A DNA stretch of 64,000 nt from Hydrogenophaga sp. 2FB (GTDB lineage: Bacteria; Pseudomonadota; Gammaproteobacteria; Burkholderiales; Burkholderiaceae_C): the NCBI RefSeq assembly GCF_005503365.1, contig NZ_SCML01000002.1, forward strand, positions 1-64,000, in the 5' to 3' direction. Below the pieces are notes generated by a model, which searched no databases, had not been told where the DNA came from, and saw nothing but the letters and a program-made list of their open reading frames with translations. The translations under genes were made by a program, and so were the position numbers. Shown piece by piece: positions 43,816 to 52,895 of this stretch; the first letter of the stretch is position 1, and the number at the start of each line of letters is the position of its first letter.

Positions 43816-45145
43816 GGACTCGACGGGGGCGTCGCACGGCTTCGGGTGCTGCACTGGCGCCGGCATGATTGGCGTTAGCCTGTGCGATCGATGCGAACAT
43901 CTGAGCTTCAGCAGCGCGAGACCGAAGTGCTTGCTCTACAGGCCCAGCCAGCGGCTGCAGGCCGTGAGCGCGGACTTTCGAATCCTCCTTGTCGATTCGC
44001 GCACAAAGGTCTTCCCAGGGCGCATCCATCCCAGCTGCAGCAGCCGCGGTTGAGACGAAGTCTGCTGCCGCAGCAGGGTCCGTTGCAGCTGTCAGCTTTG
44101 GACTGCTCCCGTTGAAACTGCTGAGCACAACCTGGTCAAAGGCGAACTGAGCCGCTGCAACAGGCGATTTCACCAGGCGGAGCTTCACCAGGGTCGACAC
44201 CAGTTGCGCTCCTTGCTCCTTCCCAGCTTGAACGCCGCTCAACTGCCCATCGAAGCTGCTTGAGAGGCCCGCCAGTACCTGGCTCGCGACGAAGGCTCCA
44301 TGGTTCTGACGCGCGTTGCACGCGCGCCGCACAACGCTTTCAACAAACCCATCGGCTTCTTGGTAAAAACGAGTGGAGGGGCCACCGGGTACCAGGGTGG
44401 CCCAGAGCATTTGTCCTAGACCGGAGGCGACATCTCCGCAGTTGGATCGGGTGTCAAGATGGAGTTCGGCCGTTACCTTCGGGGGTGATTTCCTCTGCTT
44501 GATGGCATCGCGTGCAGCGTCGGTAAGTTCGAAGAGGTTTGGATACAGGCTCAGATTCCCGCCAAGGGATGACATGTTCCGGAGCAGTTGGGGCAAGGAC
44601 CTTTCCGAGATCGATTCGCGCAGATGCGCAAACACCGACCGGTGCGAAGCGAAGTCGACAAGTTGCTCCCAACTGGTGCCTTGGTCGATATTGGGCAGCC
44701 TTAATCCAGGGCTGATCAAAATGCGCTCAAGAACACTGTACGTTGCCGAGTTTTTCTCCGTGCGCAGGCAAAACCCGGGGTCTAGGAGAACCGGGTACCG
44801 AAGCAAGAGATCTGTGAGGACGCACTGAGCCTCGATGAAGGCCGGCGTCCTGCTCGACGCATCTGGATTGGAGTTGCGAAGCAAGGGAATGATCTTGAGG
44901 CTTGCGATCAGCCTGTCAACAAGCTCGGTTGAACGCAGGAAATTTTGGAGCTCGCCGAGGTCAGATTTGAATGTCGCATCAGAGTTGAGATGCAGAGTTT
45001 TCTTGCTGTTCGAACTGAACAGGAACCGCTGAGCGCTCTGGAGCAGGCTCGCCTCAAGTTCGAAATGTCGTGCGTACGCTGCCGCCGACTTGTCCATCGA
45101 GGCCTCCATCAATCGTTCGATGACACCGTTGGGTGTGTTGTTCAC
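43808..45145 (-). CDS. Unknown protein, plasmid paralog family member 2
   Basis: 445 residues, not a known family. It shares with the preceding gene a core: LLRYPVLLDPGFCLRT, GLRLPNIDQGTSWEQLVDFASHRSVFAHL, and a C-terminal helical block (WEDLCARIDKEDSKVRAHGLQPLAGPVEQALRSR). It ends APEAVRRPRRVHV, an Arg-rich tail after an Ala/Ser linker. The start overlaps the upstream stop as ATGA. Equal length (445) and similar order make a tandem duplication likely. No catalytic motif is seen. Confidence 0.65.
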   Translation of the reverse strand: MNNTPNGVIERLMEASMDKSAAAYARHFELEASLLQSAQRFLFSSNSKKTLHLNSDATFKSDLGELQNFLRSTELVDRLIASLKIIPLLRNSNPDASSRTPAFIEAQCVLTDLLLRYPVLLDPGFCLRTEKNSATYSVLERILISPGLRLPNIDQGTSWEQLVDFASHRSVFAHLRESISERSLPQLLRNMSSLGGNLSLYPNLFELTDAARDAIKQRKSPPKVTAELHLDTRSNCGDVASGLGQMLWATLVPGGPSTRFYQEADGFVESVVRRACNARQNHGAFVASQVLAGLSSSFDGQLSGVQAGKEQGAQLVSTLVKLRLVKSPVAAAQFAFDQVVLSSFNGSSPKLTAATDPAAAADFVSTAAAAAGMDAPWEDLCARIDKEDSKVRAHGLQPLAGPVEQALRSRAAEAQMFASIAQANANHAGASAAPEAVRRPRRVHV

Positions 45146-46479
45146 AGGCTGCTCCTTCTTGTTGCTGTCCGATTTACTGTGGTGGCCGCAACCACCTTCT
45201 TGCGGGCGATCGTGTCGTTCATCACCTGCTCCATGCCGCGAGCACGAATTGCATGTGTCAAAGGGGTAGCCATGGGTGCCTGCCCCCGTTGACGGATCTG
45301 AGCATCACTGGACTCGACGTTCTTCGCCATGGCTGCGTAGGGCGATGGCGAACCTGTGGAGCTCGCGACCTCATCAACAAGTTTCATGAAGTCAAGAACT
45401 GGAAGGCGAACTCGAGTCAGATTCGTGGCATGTACCGCGCAGACCGATGGCACCCATGCATCGAAGAGCAGCTCGGCCGCTGCTTTTGCATCCGGCGCCA
45501 AACCCGAGTTGGTGACTGCCTCGACCAGGTTCTGGGCCAAGGTCGGGGCGCCAATTGGCAGCTTGTCCCATGAGCAAAGCTCCTTAAAGTGCCGAACAGC
45601 CTGGTGCCGCGCCGCTGGGACACGGTCAAGAAGAAGCCGGGTGGCATGGATGGCCAGTGGAAGTGAGTCCCGGAATGCGTTTGCATCGGCCCCTTGTTCG
45701 GCACATGAATGACCGAGAAGCGCGCCGACATCCTCGCCCAAGAAGGTGTTCCATTCGCTGGAGTCCACCACCAGATCTTTCCCAAGGCTCTGTGGTGTGA
45801 GCCGCTGTTTGATGCCCAAGCGTGCAAAGTGACTGAGCTCGATGCAGCTCGCAACTGCGGGGAGCTGTGATTTCACATAGCTTGAGACATTGATATCCGT
45901 ACCAAGCCCTATGATTGCTTTTCTCGATGCGAGGTGGGCGAATACGCTTTGATGCGAAGCGAATTTCACCATCTCCGATTCCGGGGTTCCATCCGTGAAA
46001 GAAGGAAGACGCAGAACCGGTCGCTTCAGCATCAGCGCATACAGCGGTGTAGCGGCATCACTGGAGCACCACTTGATGTGAAGCCTGGTGTCGAGCATGA
46101 CGGGATACCGTAGAAGCTCTTTTCGCAGCACCACTTGAGCAGTCGTGAGGGCAGCATTCACCTGATCACGAACTGAAGCGAGATCTGTGAAGCTTGGCAT
46201 TGACTTCATCCGTCCGGCCACGCTGCAACACCGCAGCGACCCCACAACACGGTCGACGCTTGAGTGTGAACGCATCAACTCAAGCGACTGCTCAAGGGAC
46301 TCATCTTCAAGCGGTCTGCTTATTGAAGCGGACTCCAACTGGAGAATGTGGCCCTTGGTTTTCATCGCTCGGACCTCTCCAGCGATGGCATTTGTAAGCA
46401 GGGTGGTGCGACCAGAATCCGATGCCGCCTTGAGCCTTTCCAGGGTGGCATCGGAGGTGGTCAGCATCGACGCAGTCAT
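45142..46479 (-). CDS. Unknown protein, plasmid paralog family member 1
   Basis: 445 residues. Core motifs are LLRYPVMLDTRLHIKW near residue 122, LRLPSFTDGTPESEMVKFASHQSVFAHLAS near 150, and the C-terminal block YAAMAKNVESSDAQIRQRGQAPMATPLTHAIRARG. It ends VNRTATRRSSL. Helical throughout with no membrane span. It follows the metallopeptidase-VWA gene by seven bases and is coupled to paralog 2. Function unknown; a structural or adaptor role with the VWA protein is one reading. Confidence 0.65.
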   Translation of the reverse strand: MTASMLTTSDATLERLKAASDSGRTTLLTNAIAGEVRAMKTKGHILQLESASISRPLEDESLEQSLELMRSHSSVDRVVGSLRCCSVAGRMKSMPSFTDLASVRDQVNAALTTAQVVLRKELLRYPVMLDTRLHIKWCSSDAATPLYALMLKRPVLRLPSFTDGTPESEMVKFASHQSVFAHLASRKAIIGLGTDINVSSYVKSQLPAVASCIELSHFARLGIKQRLTPQSLGKDLVVDSSEWNTFLGEDVGALLGHSCAEQGADANAFRDSLPLAIHATRLLLDRVPAARHQAVRHFKELCSWDKLPIGAPTLAQNLVEAVTNSGLAPDAKAAAELLFDAWVPSVCAVHATNLTRVRLPVLDFMKLVDEVASSTGSPSPYAAMAKNVESSDAQIRQRGQAPMATPLTHAIRARGMEQVMNDTIARKKVVAATTVNRTATRRSSL

Positions 46480-46486
46480 CGGTCGC

Positions 46487-48817
46487 TCACGCCGGCTTCA
46501 AGCTGCGATTGCGCGCGTCCTGATGCCTATCGATCTGCTTCATATCGATCTTCGTCAGAGACTTCGTATCGAAGAAGATGGTGTCAGCGAATGACGAAAC
46601 GCCATCCTTGAACTCCTGGTTGAAGCACTCCCGAGGAGCAAGGAACAGAGTGGTGGGCATCTGCCGCATCCCGCACTCCTGTGCCTTTTTGAGCAGGCGC
46701 TTTCCGCTGGGCGTGGTGTCGTATGTGTCCGTGAAATAGACGATGGCGTCGATCTTGCGCCCGGCGTACTTCGACTTTGAGCGAGGCTTGACCATTTCGA
46801 AAAGGCTCTCGATGCCTGCCTGCAGGTTGGTGCCGCCGCGGCCACCGTACGTGATTCCCTTTTCAAGGATGGAGCGGTAGTTCTTCTCGTCGATATAGAC
46901 GGGCTCCCCGCGAGCAATCGTATCGGCGAACACGATGACAACCTCTGGCGCTACCGATCGCGAGACCCGTCGAGCCATGTTGATGGACTCGCTGATGAAA
47001 CGTTTGAGCTGACCATCATTGACGGAGCCCGAGGTGTCGATCGGTACGAAGACGAGAGGCTTCTGTTCTTTGCCGGGGACAGTTGAGCCCATGTAGGGCA
47101 CATCACGCTGATGGGAAAACCCCATGTCGGCTGCGTCGACGTGGTAGATCGTCCATGGCTCGGCCATGTCGAATCGGGTACCTTTCCCGGCGCCCTCGAT
47201 GATCTTTTTCATTGCCATTTCCCAGGTGATCACAGGCTTGAAAAAGTCGTGAAGCTGGGCCTTGGCGTAGTTCACCATGTGGCCACCCGGATACTTCGAG
47301 CCGAGAGACATCATGTCCTCGGTGGCCTTGTTGATCGCCGAAACGATGCCCGACTTGGTGCTCGAGATCTCCTCCTCAACCTTCAGCAGATCGTCGTAAC
47401 CCAGCTTTTCCATCGTACTGGCTGAGACGCCGGCGCTATTGAGCGTGTTGATGAGATCCTTGGTGTCCATCACATGGTCATGAGAGCCATACACGTTGGG
47501 CGACGGGACCATGTTTTCGGTGCCCGTTCCGTCCTGCGATGACTTGTCGGGCTGACCAGACTGCTGCTGACCGGGTTGGGGCGTCCCATTTCCACCACGC
47601 CCCAGAGATCGCTCAAGGTCCGTGACGGTCACACCGTTTTGCTGCGGCGCTGCACCAAGGCTGCTGCCGGCCTGGGGATTGAGGATCTGCTCCAGGATCT
47701 GGATTGCGAGATCAACGCGTTCCGATGGCTGCAGGGCATCCAAGTAGACAGAGCCCGTATTGGCGCTGTGATGGACGGTGCCCTTGCCGGCACACGCCAT
47801 CGAATGGCGGCCGTGCTCGGAATCCGCCTCGCCGATGCAAGGATGGCTCCGCAGTTTGGTGAGGGCATCCAGGCAACTTTGGAGGTCGGTGTCCTTCACC
47901 GTCTTCGGGTTGGCCTTGGCAGCGCCAATGCGGCGCAACTCCTGAGAGAGGGCTGAAAGGTCGGCCGGCACCATCAGCTTGGATTTACCGCCGGCGGTGG
48001 TGGGGTGCAGGACCTGGGCTTTGACGCCATCAGATTCTTGAGCCGCGCCCTCCATGATCTTGTCGAAGGGGACCTTCTCGTTGGGGATCTTTGGGGGCTC
48101 CTTCCAATCCTTCATGAGGATCGCGCCAATCTCTTCTTCGGAGAGCCCGTCATAGAGGGAAAAGTCCTCATAGTTCATGGCCCAGCCGATTGAAATCGCG
48201 GACTTGGCTGCGGCGTGTCGAGCGAAGAAATCCCTGATCTCTGCTTCGAGTTCCGACTTCGATGGGTCGCGGCCTCCATTTTTCTCGGACCACGACTGAG
48301 AGCAGCCAGATTTCACGATATCGGAGTTGATTCGAATGTCCTGCGCAGCATTCGAAATGTCGGGTGGGAGGTCGACCATACGCGCAAGGTGAAGGCGACG
48401 AAGGTGGTCAGCTTCGTGGCGAAAAATGAAGTTCAGCGAATCCAGTCCTGCCGCCTGCTCGGCGACCAGGCGCTCAAAGAACGGAGCGGCGATGTACATA
48501 CGGCCGCTGATATCGACGAAGGCGGTCCGCACCTGCCCCAGAAGTTCGGGCAGGTCGTAGATGAAGATCGGTGTGCGGGAAACAATCTCACCCAAGAGGC
48601 CTTCGCGCATGTAGTCGTACCGCATGTTGTTGCGGCCTGTGAAGTGACTTTTGATCTCAAGGAAATCGTCGCGATAGTCTTCTAGCTGATCTTGGAGATG
48701 CTGTGCATTCGTGTTCAGGCGCTTGCCACCCTTGCCAATGCCGAGCACCGCTTCGACGCTCTTGTGTTTGTGGACAACGGCCTGAGGGGACTCGGTGACG
48801 GATGTGTTTGCTGCCAT
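46487..48817 (-). CDS. Predicted metallopeptidase-VWA protein (DUF2201-like)
   Basis: 776 residues from the ATG; a TTG five codons earlier is possible. The N-terminal half has a zinc-peptidase motif FRHEADHLRRLH (HExxH) near residue 135. A Gln/Gly/Ser-rich linker follows (about 395-430). The C-terminal VWA domain has the metal site PIDTSGSVNDGQ near residue 594, and YFTDTYD. Proteins with this layout usually pair with a MoxR-type AAA ATPase that remodels targets; none is in the window. It heads a minus-strand operon with the two paralogs and the ankyrin-like gene. Confidence 0.8.
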   Translation of the reverse strand: MAANTSVTESPQAVVHKHKSVEAVLGIGKGGKRLNTNAQHLQDQLEDYRDDFLEIKSHFTGRNNMRYDYMREGLLGEIVSRTPIFIYDLPELLGQVRTAFVDISGRMYIAAPFFERLVAEQAAGLDSLNFIFRHEADHLRRLHLARMVDLPPDISNAAQDIRINSDIVKSGCSQSWSEKNGGRDPSKSELEAEIRDFFARHAAAKSAISIGWAMNYEDFSLYDGLSEEEIGAILMKDWKEPPKIPNEKVPFDKIMEGAAQESDGVKAQVLHPTTAGGKSKLMVPADLSALSQELRRIGAAKANPKTVKDTDLQSCLDALTKLRSHPCIGEADSEHGRHSMACAGKGTVHHSANTGSVYLDALQPSERVDLAIQILEQILNPQAGSSLGAAPQQNGVTVTDLERSLGRGGNGTPQPGQQQSGQPDKSSQDGTGTENMVPSPNVYGSHDHVMDTKDLINTLNSAGVSASTMEKLGYDDLLKVEEEISSTKSGIVSAINKATEDMMSLGSKYPGGHMVNYAKAQLHDFFKPVITWEMAMKKIIEGAGKGTRFDMAEPWTIYHVDAADMGFSHQRDVPYMGSTVPGKEQKPLVFVPIDTSGSVNDGQLKRFISESINMARRVSRSVAPEVVIVFADTIARGEPVYIDEKNYRSILEKGITYGGRGGTNLQAGIESLFEMVKPRSKSKYAGRKIDAIVYFTDTYDTTPSGKRLLKKAQECGMRQMPTTLFLAPRECFNQEFKDGVSSFADTIFFDTKSLTKIDMKQIDRHQDARNRSLKPA

Positions 48818-49021
48818 GGCTCTGCCGTTCAAAATGGGCTTCAGGCCTGCAGTACGCCGCGGGTAGCGGTTGCAGGGTGGCGGGGCGCCTTAAAACGTCT
48901 TCGCAGTAGGTGGAAGAGATATAACATACACTGTACCACGGCTTTGTTTTTTTCACTAGGTCAGGGCACCGGAGTGATTGATTCATGGATGGAATAATCC
49001 TCCATCACCACAATCTCAGTC
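48818..49021. promoter_or_regulatory. Divergent promoter region with motif variant
   Basis: Contains AAGAGATAT at 48914-48922 followed by AACATACACTGTAC, a variant of the recurring motif, between the VWA operon and the HTH gene. A possible -10 overlaps it. No gene is seen in these 200 bases. Confidence 0.4.
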
Positions 49022-49564
49022 ATGGCAAGACCACCATCAAAAAACAATGAAGCACTCCTGCGTGCGAAGGAGGTGATTCAAAGCAGCTCAGATCGAGATG
49101 AAGTGATGGCCGCCCAAGCCTATTTGCTCCCCGCGCTGGGAACATCGCTAGATGACACTTCCATAGCACTTGGCCGGGACCGTTTCTGGGTTTCCCGAGC
49201 TCGGAATCGTTTCCTGAAAGGCTTGCCTCCGTTGAAGCATGGCGGTCGGAGAAACGAGTTGTTCAGCGAGGTGGAGGAGGTTGAGATTGTGAAGTTGGCC
49301 TTCATCAAGGCAAGAGGCCGCATCGGGGAGAGGGTGAGCCTGCGTGACACACTGAGGGCGCTACTCGATGATCGACTGGGGCACGCAGTTTCAGACTCCA
49401 CAATCACCGAAATGCTCGCCAGGATGCTGAGGCGATATGTTCCCGAAGCAGATATGGCTTTCATGTGGCGGCTAGAGGGGGTACTGGGCTTGCTGTTCAG
49501 TGCCGAGGAAGATGTGAGAAGCCGGATTGCGGCGCTGCGGACGCGCGAGGAATCGAAAAGCTAG
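49022..49564 (+). CDS. Small helix-turn-helix protein
   Basis: 180 residues. LLPALGTSLDDTSIALGRDRFWVSRARNRFLKG near residue 38 is a homeodomain-like helix-turn-helix of the kind found at the N-terminus of IS630-type transposases. LKHGGRRNELFSEVEEVEIVKLAF follows, and a second helical region (SLRDTLRALLDDRLGHAVSDSTITEMLARM) resembles a winged helix-turn-helix. No catalytic domain is present. It is either a regulator built from a transposase DNA-binding domain or a DNA-binding plasmid protein. It starts the plus-strand group that continues with two nuclease genes. Confidence 0.65.
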   Translation: MARPPSKNNEALLRAKEVIQSSSDRDEVMAAQAYLLPALGTSLDDTSIALGRDRFWVSRARNRFLKGLPPLKHGGRRNELFSEVEEVEIVKLAFIKARGRIGERVSLRDTLRALLDDRLGHAVSDSTITEMLARMLRRYVPEADMAFMWRLEGVLGLLFSAEEDVRSRIAALRTREESKS

Positions 49565-49661
49565 TTATTGCGGCTTGAACCGGCATCCTTGCCTAAAGTC
49601 ACCCCCGACAGTCTCTCCTGTGCCAGGTCATTCCGATCCGGCAAACCACTGGAGAGCCACC

Positions 49662-50186
49662 ATGCCTAACGTAATTCCGACCGATCTCAAAACCTATGTG
49701 GCCTGGCGTTTCAACGCGGTCTTGCCAGGTACTTTCCGGCGCGCCAAGAAGGCGTTCGAACATCTTGCTTATCCGATCTTGTCGCCGTTGCCTGATGCCG
49801 GTTCTAAAACCTGCAGCGTGGAGCGTTCCCTCCATGGCGGTCCTTACGTGTACTTCGTGTGTGACGACGCAGACCGTGTGCGATACGTTGGCAAATCGTT
49901 GGAGAAGGACGTCATTGCCCGTTGGACGCGTCCAGGCATTGGGGGGCCGGCGGCGTACTACTTCACACACTCGAGAAAAGGTGGCGGGTGCGTGTTTTCG
50001 ATTGCGGAGGCCATGAATGCTGGTGAGAGCAGTCACTTCACGTTGCGGTATGTTCCCGTTGCGGAAATTGGCAAGCACGTTCTCGCGCGACTGGGGTTGA
50101 AGCGAGAGGGCTCGAGTGCAGAATTTGCAGCCGCCGCTGAGCGGGCGTTGACCAAGGCATGCGGTGCAGACTGGAACATGGCATGA
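49662..50186 (+). CDS. GIY-YIG-superfamily nuclease-like protein
   Basis: 174 residues from MPNVIPTDLK; an open frame from 49527 is not supported by a start site. The GIY-YIG core appears as GPYVYFVCDDADRVRYVGKS at about residues 61-79 (Y-V-Y and Y-V-G), then ARWTRPG with the catalytic Arg, and a C-terminal Glu candidate (SAEFAAAAERAL). Proteins of this fold cut DNA with one metal ion. It overlaps the next gene, an HNH nuclease, by four bases (ATGA). A two-nuclease unit could act in defence, plasmid exclusion or DNA processing. Confidence 0.75.
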   Translation: MPNVIPTDLKTYVAWRFNAVLPGTFRRAKKAFEHLAYPILSPLPDAGSKTCSVERSLHGGPYVYFVCDDADRVRYVGKSLEKDVIARWTRPGIGGPAAYYFTHSRKGGGCVFSIAEAMNAGESSHFTLRYVPVAEIGKHVLARLGLKREGSSAEFAAAAERALTKACGADWNMA

Positions 50187-51226
50187 GTGCGGCGTTTCCG
50201 ACGACTCCCGTGGACAGGAACTGCTTTCATCCCCAACGGTACTGGACCGATGCGCCAGAGTTCCTGGCACAGATCGATGCCCAAGACGCGGAGATGGACC
50301 TCGAGGACAGCTTGTCTGGCAGATACGCATTCGTTCTCGGGGTTGATCTGGGGCGCCATCGCCTGATTTCGCACGATCCCTTCACGGCTGCCGAGATGGC
50401 TCGTGGTTTCGAGCATGGCATGACTCAGCCGTCGCGGGCGAGTGACCGATATCTTCGAAAACTGCTGGGCCTCAAGCGAAGTGCCTTCGAGCGAGGAATC
50501 GCTGTTAGCTCGGGGTTGAGCGCGGACTATCTCCGCGAGGTTGACGTACCGGTGTGCCCCGTCTCAGGTGTGGTGCTCACACACAGCACGAAGGAAGACA
50601 CGGACTGGTCAATCGATCGCCTGGACAACAGCCTCGGATACGTTCCTGGCAATCTTTGCGTTGTTTCGACTCGTGTGAACAAGCTGAAGGGGCGGGCGGA
50701 ATTTGGAGTGCTGGTCCAGCAGGCCCAGCACATCCTGGCTCGGGATGGCGAGGGCGGCCTGTACAACGTGACCGAAAGCGGGTTGCTCGTGATAGAGGCC
50801 CTTCGGCTCGCCTCACTCATGGCGGCGCCATCCGCTTTTGCGCAAGGGAAAATGGCAAGCTACGCTCCGTTTGCGATGGCGCCTACTGCGTGGTCAACGT
50901 TTGAGGGGGTGGTGGCTGGCATCCATTTGAAGTGCGCACGCACGATCACCGAGGGAGCAGGGTATAGGCAGAGGCACAACCTCTTCAAGCGACTCGGGGC
51001 GGCACATTGGCGCGCGAGCAATCGCCTTGTGCACATGGCTCGTGAAGCACTTTCACGCGGCACACACCCGTGTGACATCTGGTTCGATGGCCAAGCCTTG
51101 GGGCTTCTCATGCAGCTTGTCCAGGGACTGCATGAAAACCCTCCGACGTTCGATGGGGTCGACACAGACGCCCTTGTTGCGAGTCTCAAATCCGTGATCG
51201 AGCCACTCGGAAAGTACGCCAGGTAA
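50183..51226 (+). CDS. HNH-type endonuclease-like protein
   Basis: 347 residues from MSAAFPTTP, coupled to the GIY-YIG gene. The HNH region spans about residues 118-168: VPVCPVSGVVL, WSIDRLDNSLGYVPGNLCVVSTRVNKLKGRAEF, which has the Asp-Arg-x-Asp-Asn and Gly-Tyr-x-Pro-x-Asn pattern of phage HNH enzymes with a reduced Cys set. The N-terminal 115 residues and the C-terminal 170 residues are unrecognised; the latter is helical and may bind a target. The stop is followed at once by a strong convergent terminator. Confidence 0.75.
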   Translation: MSAAFPTTPVDRNCFHPQRYWTDAPEFLAQIDAQDAEMDLEDSLSGRYAFVLGVDLGRHRLISHDPFTAAEMARGFEHGMTQPSRASDRYLRKLLGLKRSAFERGIAVSSGLSADYLREVDVPVCPVSGVVLTHSTKEDTDWSIDRLDNSLGYVPGNLCVVSTRVNKLKGRAEFGVLVQQAQHILARDGEGGLYNVTESGLLVIEALRLASLMAAPSAFAQGKMASYAPFAMAPTAWSTFEGVVAGIHLKCARTITEGAGYRQRHNLFKRLGAAHWRASNRLVHMAREALSRGTHPCDIWFDGQALGLLMQLVQGLHENPPTFDGVDTDALVASLKSVIEPLGKYAR

Positions 51227-51234
51227 GGTAGCTT

Positions 51235-51253
51235 GAGGGAATCAAATTCCCTC
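51235..51253. terminator. Bidirectional terminator
   Basis: GAGGGAAT-CAA-ATTCCCTC, a perfect eight-base stem followed by TTT, between the convergent HNH and lipoprotein genes. Confidence 0.75.
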
Positions 51254-51268
51254 TTTGCGATAGTTGCC

Positions 51269-51685
51269 TTACGGGTTGATTCGAGTAGGGGAAGGTGCCA
51301 GAGCTGAACGATAGAAAACTCTGTTGCAATCGGCGCGAACGTCAATTGGCCATTTTCGTGGCTCGATCCACAGGTTGCTTGAAATTACAGCTTTGTTGAT
51401 GATGCCCGTCACCTTGTCGGCATGTAGCGTCAGCCAGCAGATATTGTCATATCCAGGGCCCCGTCTCCCGTATCCGGTAAAGCGGACAAACTGGGTGTTC
51501 CCAACGGTACTTTGCTCGCCCGGGCCTCCATACGAAACAGCCACCTTCTCAATGTTTTGTCCGACAAAGTAGGACTCGGGATTGGGGTAGATGACAGTTG
51601 GTGCCTGGGGCGCAATAGGTGCGCGAGGACTCGTGGCGCAGGATGTCAGAGCAAGTGCCAAGACGAGCAAAGAAAATAACTTCAT
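51269..51685 (-). CDS. Small predicted lipoprotein
   Basis: 138 residues from MKLFSLLVLALALTSCATS, a clear lipoprotein signal with the lipobox LTSC; the longer open frame upstream has no such logic. The mature part is Pro-rich, then contains KVAVSYGGPGEQSTVGNTQFVRFTGYGRRG and three Cys residues, in a pattern seen in small outer-membrane lipoproteins of unknown function. It is the last gene of the long minus-strand operon. An envelope role for that operon, perhaps surface exclusion or channel support, is possible. Confidence 0.75.
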   Translation of the reverse strand: MKLFSLLVLALALTSCATSPRAPIAPQAPTVIYPNPESYFVGQNIEKVAVSYGGPGEQSTVGNTQFVRFTGYGRRGPGYDNICWLTLHADKVTGIINKAVISSNLWIEPRKWPIDVRADCNRVFYRSALAPSPTRINP

Positions 51686-51734
51686 CGGCATAACTTGAAG
51701 TGTAAAAGCCTGGATGATACTGATCGAGCGGGGA

Positions 51735-52862
51735 CTACTGTGCTCTTTTCGTTGCGATGGCGTACTCGCGGCTGAAATCGATGCCAATATCCATGCCAGG
51801 TCGAATCTGATTGATTCCGGTGTAGAGGTAGGCCATCAGTTTCAATCCGGTGAAGGTCTCCGCAAAGGCCTTCACTTGGTAGGCAGAGTCCGGGTCGTTG
51901 ATGGAAACTCCAGCTTCGGCAATCTGAGCGAGCTCCAGGACAGCCAGGTTACGTTCTTCAGGCGTCTTGCGATCCATTTTGGTCATGGCATCTCGGATGT
52001 ACATGACGACATCCAGGCGGACGCTGGTCGAACTCAGGTTGTTTCGTTTGAGGTTGATCTGAGCCAACTGTGAGCTAACGCGGCGCGCCGACTCGGTGAT
52101 GTCGGGTTCGGCATCAGCTGTGATGATCCGCCTGCAAAGCGCTTCGGCCTCGATGACCTCATCGTTGGTCGCATCGTCGCCCAGCAAGGCGATGGTCATG
52201 GCCACGCCCAGTGCAACGCGCGGATCGTTGGGCAGCGCCGCAGACGCCGACTTCATCAAAGGCAAGGCATCTCGAAAGCGTTTCATCTCCGACAAAACTG
52301 CGCCGAGGTTGCGCTGCGCACGAAGATTTCCAGGCTCGACCTGCATGGCCTTCCGCTGGGCCATCTCTGCCTTCTCCAGCTTGCCCAGCTTGTAGTAGGC
52401 CAAACCCATCGCCACCCAGATATCACCTTGCTGCGGCCGTAGTTCAGATGCTCGGCCAAGGCGCTGTACAGCCTCCTCAAAACGCCCGGTCTCGTTGTAA
52501 GCCAGGCCGAGGTTGAAAAGAATGTCGGCATCGGGGTGATGCTCACGAATCATGAACTCGAGGAACTCGATGCCGTCGTTGAAGCTTCCCTCTTGGAAGA
52601 GGTGAATCGCCACCTGTACTGGCGTCATCCCCCGCGGGATGAAGCTGACATGGACAACGTCCTCCTGCACAGTGACGTTCAGCATGCCGAATTCAGCGGA
52701 GTTCCAGTTCGGGTTGTCCGCAACCGCTTCGCCCACCACCTTGGCCATGGCGAGGGTCAGTTCGGTGATGAAGTCAGGACTGCCTACCTCGCGCGCCCCC
52801 TCGGGAAGTGCATTCAGGTCGACCTGATCAAGTGGGGTTCTGCGGAAAAATGGCGTCATCAA
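51735..52862 (-). CDS. Tetratricopeptide-repeat protein
   Basis: 375 residues. TPR units are seen at about residues 108-210: ADILFNLGLAYNETGRFEEAVQRLGRASELRPQ, GDIWVAMGLAYYKLGKLEKAEMAQRKAMQVEPG and NLRAQRNLGAVLSEMKRFRDALPLMKSASAALP. The N-terminal 90 residues (DFITELTLAMAKVVGEAVADNPNWN) and the C-terminal 120 are unknown. No signal peptide, so cytoplasmic. TPRs mediate protein binding; here perhaps an adaptor for other products of the operon. Confidence 0.85.
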   Translation of the reverse strand: MMTPFFRRTPLDQVDLNALPEGAREVGSPDFITELTLAMAKVVGEAVADNPNWNSAEFGMLNVTVQEDVVHVSFIPRGMTPVQVAIHLFQEGSFNDGIEFLEFMIREHHPDADILFNLGLAYNETGRFEEAVQRLGRASELRPQQGDIWVAMGLAYYKLGKLEKAEMAQRKAMQVEPGNLRAQRNLGAVLSEMKRFRDALPLMKSASAALPNDPRVALGVAMTIALLGDDATNDEVIEAEALCRRIITADAEPDITESARRVSSQLAQINLKRNNLSSTSVRLDVVMYIRDAMTKMDRKTPEERNLAVLELAQIAEAGVSINDPDSAYQVKAFAETFTGLKLMAYLYTGINQIRPGMDIGIDFSREYAIATKRAQ

Positions 52863-52895
52863 TACTGCTCCTGTCCAGGATTATCGAGGACGGCT

